This document shows positions 1 to 5,846 of a stretch of DNA of 5,879 bases, piece by piece. Every line of letters starts with the position of its first letter. Within the stretch, counting starts at the first letter, position 1. Origin of the DNA: an uncultured Planctomycetota bacterium. GTDB lineage: Bacteria; Planctomycetota; Phycisphaerae; Sedimentisphaerales; Anaerobacaceae. The position numbers were made by a program, and so were the translations under genes. The stretch is from positions 1 through 5,879 of the forward strand of contig CAIYOL010000323.1 in NCBI GenBank assembly GCA_903927855.1, written 5' to 3'. The notes beneath the pieces were generated by a model. The model had not been told where the DNA came from. It saw only the letters and a program-made list of their open reading frames with translations, and did no database searches.

Positions 1-156
1 AGCTTTTTTCTTCACCGCGTCTGTTTTGCGTCTCAGCTTTTTAGCTATCTTAGAGGTCGGGTTTGTCGGGAAAAGCCTTTTGAGCAGATTGATGTCGCGA
101 GCCGACCACATCGGCACAGCTTTTTTCCTTTTTGCAGCTTTTTTCTTCTTTGCCAT
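1..156 (-). CDS. Small lysine-rich Myb/SANT-like helix-turn-helix protein (partial, C-terminus beyond window)
   Basis: Fifty-two codons read leftwards from ATG at 156 and leave the window still open. The start MAKKKKAAKRKKAV is a highly basic tail. After it comes a Myb/SANT-like pattern: W17-S-x-x-D21, then LLKRLF, then T34-S-K-I-A-K-K-L, then D46-A-V-K-K-K-A. This matches the layout of two helices plus a recognition helix found in small SANT/Myb-like proteins, so nucleic-acid binding is the likely role. The target is unknown. The start is supported by a Shine-Dalgarno AAAGGA at 170-165, 8 bases before the ATG, and by a TTGACA/TAAATT promoter further upstream on the same strand. It is divergent from the methionine gene, but nothing shows that it regulates that gene. 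The plus-strand frame over this region is rich in F and L only because it is the complement of Lys codons. The family resemblance is from memory, not a search. Confidence 0.75.
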   Translation of the reverse strand, partial: MAKKKKAAKRKKAVPMWSARDINLLKRLFPTNPTSKIAKKLRRKTDAVKKKA

Positions 157-231
157 TTTACAATTCCTTTCGCTAAATTTATTCGTTTCGCTCTGCCCCG
201 ATGTTTTTGTATTTATAACCAACTGAAATAC

Positions 232-260
232 AATTTATGGCCGGTAGTTCACAATGTCAA
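232..260 (-). promoter_or_regulatory. Sigma70-type promoter for the minus-strand HTH gene
   Basis: On the minus strand, TTGACA (260-255, perfect -35) is followed after 17 bases by TAAATT (237-232, 4 of 6 matches to TATAAT). Transcription would start near 225, giving a leader of about 70 bases that contains the Shine-Dalgarno of the small gene. The -10 element overlaps the ATG at 237 on the plus strand, which argues against that ATG as the start of the methionine gene. Confidence 0.55.
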
Positions 261-324
261 GTGTTTTTAAAAATTCCGATGCAGAAAATATCATCAAAGC
301 CCCCTTGCCGACTTACTGTTGTGC

Positions 325-352
325 TTTACAGTGGAAAGTTTTTGTATATACT
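325..352 (+). promoter_or_regulatory. Sigma70-type promoter for the metX-metW gene
   Basis: TTTACA (325-330) and TATACT (347-352) are separated by 16 bases. The predicted start of transcription is near 359, only about 4 bases before the ATG at 363. No Shine-Dalgarno precedes that ATG, so the message would be leaderless or nearly so. I see no SAM riboswitch or other known leader between 157 and 362. Confidence 0.5.
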
Positions 353-362
353 TAAACGTGCT

Positions 363-2165
363 ATGGCAAAAACAAGAGAAAATTCGGTCGGCGTCGTAAA
401 GACGGAGACGATGCGCGTCGTCGGGCAGGATAGGCCTCTGGAGTTAGAGAGCGGCAAGCGATTAGGCCCGATTGACGTGGCATACGAGACTTACGGCAGG
501 CTCAACGAGGCAGGCGACAATGCCGTTCTGATTTGCCATGCGCTAAGCGGCAATGCGCACGTTGCAGGGGTAAACAGCCCCGATGACAAAAAGCCCGGCT
601 GGTGGGACGTCATGGTCGGGCCCGGCAAGGGCATCGACACGAACAAGTATTTCGTCATTTGCTCAAACTTTCTCGGCGGTTGCAGCGGAACAACAGGGCC
701 TTGCGATACTAATCCACAGACGGGCAAGCCATACGGGCTGGACTTTCCGATTATAACCGTCGCCGATATGGTGAAGGTGCAAAAGCTGCTGGTGGATAAA
801 CTCGGCATAAAGAAATTGCTGAGCGTAATCGGCGGCTCGATTGGCGGAATGCAGGTTTTGCAGTGGGCGATTGCGTATCCTTATTTTGTTCAATCGGCGA
901 TAGCAATTGCGACGACGACGCACCTGAGCGCGCAATCTATAGCGTTCGACGCGGTGGGACGAAACGCGATACTGGCGGATTCCAATTTTTCCGGCGGGCA
1001 GTATCACGATAGCGACGGCCCTGACAGAGGGCTGGGCATCGCGCGGATGATTGGGCATATAACTTACCTGTCGGAGCAGGGTATGCGCGCGAAATTCGGG
1101 CGTGAGCTACGCGGGGCCGATAGCTACAGTTACGATTTCAACAGTGAGTTCGCAGTCGAGACGTACCTCGACTATCAGGGACAGAGCTTCGTGGAAAGGT
1201 TCGACGCCAACAGTTACCTTTATATAACCAAGGCGTCGGACTATTTCGACCTTCAGAGAGAATACGGAACTCTGGAAAGGGCCTTTGCGAAAACGAAGTC
1301 GCGGTTTATGGTAATCAGTTTCGCCAGCGACTGGCTCTTTACGCCCGCGCAATCCAAGGCGATGGTGGACGCCCTCGCCGCCGCGGGTAAGGACGTCAGC
1401 TACTGCGATATCGCTTCGCCGTACGGCCACGATGCGTTTCTGCTGGAGCCGGAGGCGCTGGGAGGATTTATTTGCTGCTTTTTGCAGGCGACATATCAGC
1501 CGGCGTTCGAGCGGAAAACATGCTCGTGTTACGCACGAAGTATGCTGAAGCTTGATGAGTTCAGGCACGCACACAGGGCACGCGTGGATTATGACCTGAT
1601 AGAATCTCTCATTGAGCCGGATAGTTCTGTGCTCGACGTCGGCTGCGGCGACGGCCAACTGCTGGTCAATCTCGTGCGAGATAAAAACATAAATGGTAAT
1701 GGCATCGAGCTCGAGCAGGAGCTTGTGCTGGATTGCGTCTGCAGAAAGCTGCCGATTATCCAGCAGAATGTCGAGCAGGGACTTAAGTTTTACGGCGACA
1801 AGAGCTTCGATTATGTAATCCTGTCGCAGACGCTGCAGACGATAAAAGAGCCGGAGAAGGTCTTTAAGGAGCTGCTCCGGGTCGGCAAGAAGGTAATCGT
1901 CAGCTTTCCCAATTTTGCGCACTGGCGGTGCAGGGCACAGCTCATATTTTCAGGTAAGGCCCCGGTGACTAAACAATTGCCGCTGAGCTGGCACGATTCG
2001 CCCAACATTCACTTTTTGTCGCTGAAGGATTTCGACCAGTTTTGCAATAAGCTCGGCGTCAAAGTTGAAAAGCGGATCCCATTGGGCAAGGCGAAAATAG
2101 TGCCGGTGCGATTCGCCCCCAATCTGTTCGCCGAGCAGGTCATCTACGTAACCAGCAAAGATTAA
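363..2165 (+). CDS. metX: MetX-MetW fusion: homoserine O-acyltransferase joined to methionine biosynthesis protein MetW
   Basis: A 600-residue cytoplasmic protein with two full-length parts. Residues 1 to about 385 are MetX, an alpha/beta-hydrolase that acylates the homoserine hydroxyl, the entry to methionine synthesis. The nucleophile elbow GGSIGG gives Ser159; Asp323 (ASDW) and His356 (YGHDAF) complete the triad. KPGWWD and FLGGCSGTTGP are family motifs. Residues from about 394 are MetW, a methyltransferase-fold protein: LDVGCGDG at 424-431, then the MetW signatures FPNFAHWRCR and NIHF. MetW normally follows metX as a separate gene of about 200 codons. Here they are in one frame with a short linker and no Shine-Dalgarno at the internal ATG (1542). 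The frame extends up to 237, but 363 is preferred: the NSVGVVKTE segment typical of MetX N-termini follows it, and the promoter lies inside the extension. Whether acetyl-CoA or succinyl-CoA is the donor cannot be settled here; MetW partnership is common with proteobacterial-type MetX. No metY/metZ is in the window. Confidence 0.93.
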   Translation: MAKTRENSVGVVKTETMRVVGQDRPLELESGKRLGPIDVAYETYGRLNEAGDNAVLICHALSGNAHVAGVNSPDDKKPGWWDVMVGPGKGIDTNKYFVICSNFLGGCSGTTGPCDTNPQTGKPYGLDFPIITVADMVKVQKLLVDKLGIKKLLSVIGGSIGGMQVLQWAIAYPYFVQSAIAIATTTHLSAQSIAFDAVGRNAILADSNFSGGQYHDSDGPDRGLGIARMIGHITYLSEQGMRAKFGRELRGADSYSYDFNSEFAVETYLDYQGQSFVERFDANSYLYITKASDYFDLQREYGTLERAFAKTKSRFMVISFASDWLFTPAQSKAMVDALAAAGKDVSYCDIASPYGHDAFLLEPEALGGFICCFLQATYQPAFERKTCSCYARSMLKLDEFRHAHRARVDYDLIESLIEPDSSVLDVGCGDGQLLVNLVRDKNINGNGIELEQELVLDCVCRKLPIIQQNVEQGLKFYGDKSFDYVILSQTLQTIKEPEKVFKELLRVGKKVIVSFPNFAHWRCRAQLIFSGKAPVTKQLPLSWHDSPNIHFLSLKDFDQFCNKLGVKVEKRIPLGKAKIVPVRFAPNLFAEQVIYVTSKD

Positions 2166-2191
2166 CTTCTGTTTGGCCCCGTCATCTTTTA

Positions 2192-2245
2192 TCCGCCGTA
2201 GCCCCTGTCCTTCGTAGCACAAGCAAAAAAGGATTGTGGCGAAGG
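2192..2245. repeat. REP-like palindromic intergenic element
   Basis: TCCGCCGTAGC (2192-2202) and TCCTTCGTAGC (2208-2218) match at 9 of 11 positions at a 16-base offset. The second copy also forms an imperfect hairpin: CCTTCG (2209-2214) pairs with CGAAGG (2240-2245), and CACAA (2218-2222) with TTGTG (2234-2238). The loop is A-rich. No T-tract follows, so it is not a classical terminator, though it could stabilise the 3' end of the metXW message. It resembles short palindromes scattered in some bacterial genomes, but only one copy is in view. Confidence 0.4.
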
Positions 2246-2309
2246 CGAATGCGTAAGGTTTTCTTATTAGATTTGAATCTTGACAGTTAACCCCTTTCCT
2301 TTAGCGCCC

Positions 2310-2338
2310 TTGCCTTGGCAAACGTTTCTGGCTATAAT
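2310..2338 (+). promoter_or_regulatory. Promoter of the protease/RDD operon
   Basis: TTGCCT (2310-2315) and a perfect TATAAT (2333-2338) are separated by 17 bases. Transcription would start near 2345 and give a leader of about 20 bases. That leader contains AAGGAG (2353-2358), 6 bases before the ATG at 2365, an ideal ribosome binding site. A perfect TTGACA also lies at 2280-2285, but it has no -10 element at the right distance. Confidence 0.65.
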
Positions 2339-2364
2339 TTACCCAATTCGTCAAGGAGTTTTCT

Positions 2365-4419
2365 ATGGGAAAACGCATCACTTTGCTGATACCTTTGCAT
2401 TCGTTATTATATTGGATAGCCATACCGACTATCGTGAATGCCGGAGAGGAAGTTGTCAAACTGATACAGAACGTAAAGCCGGCGGTAGTTCTCATTCAAA
2501 CTTTCGATGCCAATAGCCAGCCAATTGGTCAGGGGAGCGGTTTCTTCATAGATAATAAAGGCAGCATAATCACAAACCATCATGTTATCGAAGGCGCCTA
2601 TTCAGCCGTTATTAAAACCTCGGCAGGCAAAGAATATCCGGTGCAGGGTATTGCTGCCAAAGACACCGAAGCCGATATTGTCAAGCTTTCAGTAAATACG
2701 GTGGACAGCAACATTTCTTTTTTGAAACTCAGTACATCTATTCCTGCAGAGGGTGAGGATGTTATCGTTATCGGCAATCCTTTGGGACTTGAATCAAGCG
2801 TATCGACAGGCATAGTCTCTTCAGTGCGGGATATTCCCGCCTTTGGCAAAATACTCCAGATAACCGCTCCCATTTCCCCCGGTTCAAGCGGAAGTCCCGT
2901 TGTGAATAGCAAAGGTGATGTAATAGGCATTGCTACGCTAATCGTAACCTCAGGTCAGAACCTCAATTTCGCTATTCCCAGCGACAAAATCATCGCCCTC
3001 AAAGAAACCACCCAAACCCCAATATTTGAAGCAAATGCCGCTTATGATATTGAGCTTTATCACAATAAAGTATTCGATGTTGCAATCGTTGTCGATGGAG
3101 CTACCTTTGATATAAACTTTCCGGATGGCAGCAAACCTTATACGCGTATCAGATTGTGGGGGATTGATACCTCATGCACCTACAATCCGCAAACTGGCTT
3201 AATGTATTTTAGCCCCGAAGCGACAGCATTCACAAGACAACTGGTCTTGGGCAAAAGCGTTACGATTTATCTTGACGAAAAACAAACACGAGATGGGTAC
3301 GACAGACTCTTGGCCTATGTACAACTATCTGACAGGAGGTTTCTAAATGAATTGTTATTGAGCGAAGGCTATGCTTGTGCGGATTTGCGATTCAAGCACA
3401 GCTTTTATTACAAGTACCAACAGCTGGAAGCTGTAGCTCGTAGCCAGAGTAAAGGTCTTTGGGCAAATGTCAAAACAGATAAAATGAGTAACAAGTTCAC
3501 GTCATCTGAAAATACACTTAATTTAGATAATGCGAAGCCTGTCGCATATCACAATCCAGAAGGGCATTTCTCCCTCACTATCCCTGCTGGCTGGGAAGAA
3601 ATCCCGAGAGATACTATAGAAGCAACTCTTAAACTATTGCAGGAACAAAACGCATCCGCTGCAGTACTAAATCAAAACTACGGTGGCGCGTTCCAAAAAA
3701 TAAGCACAACTTATTTCACTTATCCCTACGTAGTATTTGCAATGGATAAAAAAGGACGTTGGCCGGAACGCGAAATTGAGAAATATGTTTCCTCTGATGA
3801 ATGGGAAAAGGACGCACAAGAAGGGTTGCACACAGTTGAGAAAGAACTGCCCAATCTAATCCAAAACATGAAATTGGGGCAGACAATATATGATAAGAGA
3901 AGAAATATCCTGTTTATTAAAGTGGAATCTGAAGTAGTCGGGATTGGTAAGGTCGTTATGTTATCGTCAATAATTCCAAGTAATTACGGGTCAGTCAACC
4001 TACATTGTTATTCAACCAAAGATAGTTTTGAAAACGATTTGCCCACCTTTACCAAGATAATCGATTCATTCAGATACGATATTGGGTACGAATATAATCA
4101 GTTCACAAAAAATAGCTGTGCCGCAAAAAATGGAGAAAGCGGACATCGTTTGGGTATTGGGTTAATAGTTTTCATTTGCGGCGCTTTAACAGTTCTTATG
4201 ATTATAACCGTTTTAAGAAAATTGCTCTGTCCATCGACAAGTTTCAGGAAAACGGCCGTTCAGCAAAACATAGGCAACCAATATGAAGAAGTTACTAACA
4301 CAAGTAACTCTTGCCTGAATTGCGGTCGAAAAATTGGAAAACTCGAAAAGACATTTTTATCCAAAGGCAATACAATTTGCTACGAATGCTCTAAAAGATT
4401 GAATAACCCTGCTTCTTAA
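2365..4419 (+). CDS. Exported membrane-anchored HtrA-like serine protease with degenerate SNase-like domain and C-terminal zinc ribbon
   Basis: 684 residues with five parts. (1) Signal peptide 1-26, likely cleaved after IVNA. (2) Residues about 28-216, a trypsin-like protease of the HtrA/DegP type with a complete triad: His73 (TNHHV), Asp104 (EADIV), Ser175 (GSSGSP). There is no PDZ domain. (3) Residues about 233-368, a staphylococcal-nuclease-like barrel (RLWGIDT, DGYDRLLAYV, GLW) lacking two catalytic positions, so probably binding rather than cutting. (4) Residues about 395-572, starting YHNPEGHFSLTIPAGW, resembling the PsbP/Mog1-like fold. (5) A membrane helix at about 596-617, then a basic cytoplasmic stretch and a zinc ribbon C650-x2-C653-x18-C672-x2-C675. 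The protease and the next two domains would face outside the cytoplasmic membrane. Start choice is firm because of AAGGAG 6 bases upstream. It lies 26 bases before the RDD gene, which carries the same zinc ribbon. The substrate is unknown; a protein quality-control or envelope-stress role is inference from the protease family. Confidence 0.82.
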   Translation: MGKRITLLIPLHSLLYWIAIPTIVNAGEEVVKLIQNVKPAVVLIQTFDANSQPIGQGSGFFIDNKGSIITNHHVIEGAYSAVIKTSAGKEYPVQGIAAKDTEADIVKLSVNTVDSNISFLKLSTSIPAEGEDVIVIGNPLGLESSVSTGIVSSVRDIPAFGKILQITAPISPGSSGSPVVNSKGDVIGIATLIVTSGQNLNFAIPSDKIIALKETTQTPIFEANAAYDIELYHNKVFDVAIVVDGATFDINFPDGSKPYTRIRLWGIDTSCTYNPQTGLMYFSPEATAFTRQLVLGKSVTIYLDEKQTRDGYDRLLAYVQLSDRRFLNELLLSEGYACADLRFKHSFYYKYQQLEAVARSQSKGLWANVKTDKMSNKFTSSENTLNLDNAKPVAYHNPEGHFSLTIPAGWEEIPRDTIEATLKLLQEQNASAAVLNQNYGGAFQKISTTYFTYPYVVFAMDKKGRWPEREIEKYVSSDEWEKDAQEGLHTVEKELPNLIQNMKLGQTIYDKRRNILFIKVESEVVGIGKVVMLSSIIPSNYGSVNLHCYSTKDSFENDLPTFTKIIDSFRYDIGYEYNQFTKNSCAAKNGESGHRLGIGLIVFICGALTVLMIITVLRKLLCPSTSFRKTAVQQNIGNQYEEVTNTSNSCLNCGRKIGKLEKTFLSKGNTICYECSKRLNNPAS

Positions 4420-4445
4420 CTTATAGCATAATTGAAAGAAACAAT

Positions 4446-5462
4446 ATGGAAAAAAATATTGATGAAGCAAACCAAGCTTGGAAAAAGGCCACAGACGCCG
4501 ATGTAATAAAGGCAGCTACCAAAAACTTGGGAGAATACTCTCATTATGCTCAGGCAATAATCGAAACTGAAGCAAGATATAGAGGTTTGTGGGAAAAAGT
4601 GCTTGCTTTAAGAGGTGAAAAGACAAGTGAACCAATTTCACAAAAAGGGAATATCGAAGGATATGTCTGTGAGGGCTGTAAAGGAACCTATCTAAATTTT
4701 GAAACCGGTAGGTGCGCAAAATGCGACTTACCCTCAGACTATATTGGATATTGCATCGAATGTGATAAATTTTGGCTTCTTGCGCCGGGGCAATTGTGTC
4801 CTGAGCACAGTATAAAATTGGGTAAACACAAGGCAGCTATGTCATTACTTCGCATCGGCAATTTATTGTTTGATACAGTTATTTTCAGGCTTTTCGCCTA
4901 TGCAACTGTGTTTATATTTGCGATTCTCTTGGTTTATTCCGGTTTAGTAAAACCATCATCTTTCGAGAATATTGACCCCTTCACTGATTGGTTTTTTGGT
5001 ATTTCTCTGTGTTACTTCTATGACTTTATTTTTGAAGCAATGTGGCAAAGAAGTCCAGCAAAGTTCATCACTGGCACCAAGGTTGTCACCTCAACTGGCG
5101 CAAAGCCATCTGTTGGTACAATAGCAAAAAGAGCCCTAGTGAGGTTTGTTCCATTTGATGGCCTCTCTTTCTTGGGGGAGAGAGTCCGTGGATGGCATGA
5201 TAGGTGGTCGGGGACATATGTAATAAAAGCCAAAAGATTTGAAAAGAAAAAGCCTGTAGAAGAAAGACAGATTATAGATCAGCCTCAAACGTTATCTTTT
5301 CAAGAACCATGCAGTAATTCCGCAAATAACGTCGCCTCACACAAAAACATCGAAAACTGCAAAAACTGTGAAAGGTCTATAGGAAGGCTCGAACAGGTAT
5401 GTGTCTTTAATGAGCACGTTGTGTGTAAAGAATGTTATGAACGGCTAAGGAAACAAGTATAG
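4446..5462 (+). CDS. RDD-family membrane protein with three zinc ribbons
   Basis: 338 residues. Residues 1-60 are helical and charged, with an AWKKATDADVIKAAT phrase like N-terminal segments I associate with some RDD proteins. Two zinc ribbons of equal spacing follow: C75-x2-C78-x11-C90-x2-C93 and C103-x2-C106-x11-C118-x2-H121. The RDD domain (about 131-263) has helices near 147-168 and 182-200. The expected residues are R136, D143 and D193, followed by SPAKFITGTKVV and GWHDRWSGTYV. After a polar linker comes C305-x2-C308-x18-C327-x2-C330, matching the tail of the upstream protease. N- and C-termini are predicted cytoplasmic. RDD proteins are mostly uncharacterised; some are reported to affect ion transport, so no specific function is assigned. 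The start has only a weak GAAAGA site; a TTGAAT/TATAGC pair (4399-4404, 4422-4427, 17 bases apart) could be a weak internal promoter. The gene is AT-rich like its partner. Confidence 0.85.
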   Translation: MEKNIDEANQAWKKATDADVIKAATKNLGEYSHYAQAIIETEARYRGLWEKVLALRGEKTSEPISQKGNIEGYVCEGCKGTYLNFETGRCAKCDLPSDYIGYCIECDKFWLLAPGQLCPEHSIKLGKHKAAMSLLRIGNLLFDTVIFRLFAYATVFIFAILLVYSGLVKPSSFENIDPFTDWFFGISLCYFYDFIFEAMWQRSPAKFITGTKVVTSTGAKPSVGTIAKRALVRFVPFDGLSFLGERVRGWHDRWSGTYVIKAKRFEKKKPVEERQIIDQPQTLSFQEPCSNSANNVASHKNIENCKNCERSIGRLEQVCVFNEHVVCKECYERLRKQV

Positions 5463-5534
5463 ATGGAGTCAAAAGCACATAGGCTTTTTCTGCTCGGCCT
5501 CGGTGCGATGTTTTTAAGAAAACCTAAAAAGTAA
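5463..5534 (+). pseudogene. Possible remnant of a PEP-CTERM protein C-terminus (23 codons)
   Basis: Directly after the TAG of the RDD gene, in the same frame, ATG at 5463 opens 23 codons ending at TAA 5532-5534. The product ends LLGLGAMFLRKPKK. A short hydrophobic stretch with LGLGA, followed by a basic end, is the classic finish of PEP-CTERM sorting signals, which are common in some planctomycetes. No PEP motif precedes it, the hydrophobic stretch is shorter than usual, and there is no Shine-Dalgarno. It may be a gene-end fossil, a stop-readthrough tail of the RDD protein, or chance. Confidence 0.25.
5471..5489 (+). terminator. Possible weak terminator after the RDD gene
   Basis: AAAAGC (5471-5476) and GCTTTT (5483-5488) can pair around a 6-base loop, 8 bases past the stop of the RDD gene, with T-rich sequence at the 3' side. 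Only two pairs are G-C, so the hairpin is weak. Confidence 0.25.
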
Positions 5535-5588
5535 CACGTCTTGCTGTTGCGTCCTACAGTTCGGCTTTTGCCTTTTTAACTATTTTCG

Positions 5589-5616
5589 TTGACTTTTGCC
5601 TGAAATTTGGTATAAT
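5589..5616 (+). promoter_or_regulatory. Strong sigma70-type promoter ahead of a structured RNA
   Basis: TTGACT (5589-5594, 5 of 6) and a perfect TATAAT (5611-5616) are separated by 16 bases. The predicted start near 5621-5623 coincides with the foot of the first hairpin of the downstream RNA. This is the strongest promoter-like match in the window, yet no protein gene of normal size follows it. Confidence 0.65.
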
Positions 5617-5620
5617 ACGT

Positions 5621-5780
5621 ACCCTATACTCAGCAGAGTACAGGTAGTGCCAGTCCCTTAGGGACGTCATTCGCCCAGTAAGGCAAGGTTTCAGGTCTTT
5701 ACCCGCCGCTACGTTTGGCGGGCAGCCAACCCCCAGGGGGGACCAACAAATAATCTATTAAAAAGCGTTTTTTCGCTTTT
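5621..5780 (+). ncRNA. Candidate structured non-coding RNA or RNA leader, unclassified
   Basis: About 160 bases between a strong promoter and a terminator-like hairpin, dense in helices. Hairpin A at 5623-5644 pairs CCT/AGG and TACTC/GAGTA around an AGCA loop with one A-C mismatch. Hairpin B pairs GTCCC (5653-5657) with GGGAC (5661-5665) around TTA, and may be enclosed by TGCC (5648-5651) with GGCA (5682-5685). Hairpin C pairs CCCGCC (5702-5707) with GGCGGG (5717-5722), possibly enclosed by GGTT (5687-5690) with AACC (5728-5731). A small C4/G4 hairpin lies at 5730-5741. I compared it by eye with 6S, SRP, tmRNA, RNase P, and the cobalamin, TPP, SAM, glycine and cyclic-di-GMP riboswitches; none fits. 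GCCAGTCCC recalls a segment of enterobacterial 6S RNA, but the 5' end folds on itself instead of pairing with the 3' end. Confidence 0.5.
5761..5780 (+). terminator. Terminator-like hairpin ending the structured RNA
   Basis: AAAAGCG (5761-5767) pairs perfectly with CGCTTTT (5774-5780) around a six-T loop. The T-run is part of the stem and is followed by GACTG, so it is a modest intrinsic terminator. It is symmetric enough to act in both directions. Confidence 0.45.
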
Positions 5781-5846
5781 GACTGAGTGGATTTTATTAT
5801 GGTTTTCACTTTTATGTGCGCGGCATGGCTTACGCTACTTGCTGTC

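Noticed and set aside
26..226. Plus-strand 66-codon frame rich in F and L
   Set aside because: It is the complement of the lysine-rich minus-strand gene, which has a Shine-Dalgarno, a promoter and a recognisable fold.
237..362. N-terminal extension of the MetX frame by 42 codons from ATG 237
   Set aside because: It has no Shine-Dalgarno, overlaps the -10 of the divergent promoter, contains the likely metXW promoter, and encodes residues unlike MetX N-termini. The conserved NSVGVVKTE segment follows the ATG at 363.
1107..1922. Minus-strand 271-codon frame inside metXW
   Set aside because: It lies opposite the conserved MetX and MetW motifs and shows no recognisable domain, so it is a shadow of G+C-rich codons.
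2166..2280. Classical rho-independent terminator after metXW
   Set aside because: The only sizeable hairpin (2209-2245) is imperfect and is not followed by a T-tract.
5564..5576. GGC-TTTT-GCC followed by five T as a terminator
   Set aside because: The stem has only three base pairs, too short to be a credible intrinsic terminator.
5621..5780. Assignment of the structured region as 6S RNA
   Set aside because: It shares only the short GCCAGTCCC string with enterobacterial 6S. Its 5' end forms its own hairpin, and there is no long end-to-end stem with a central bubble.
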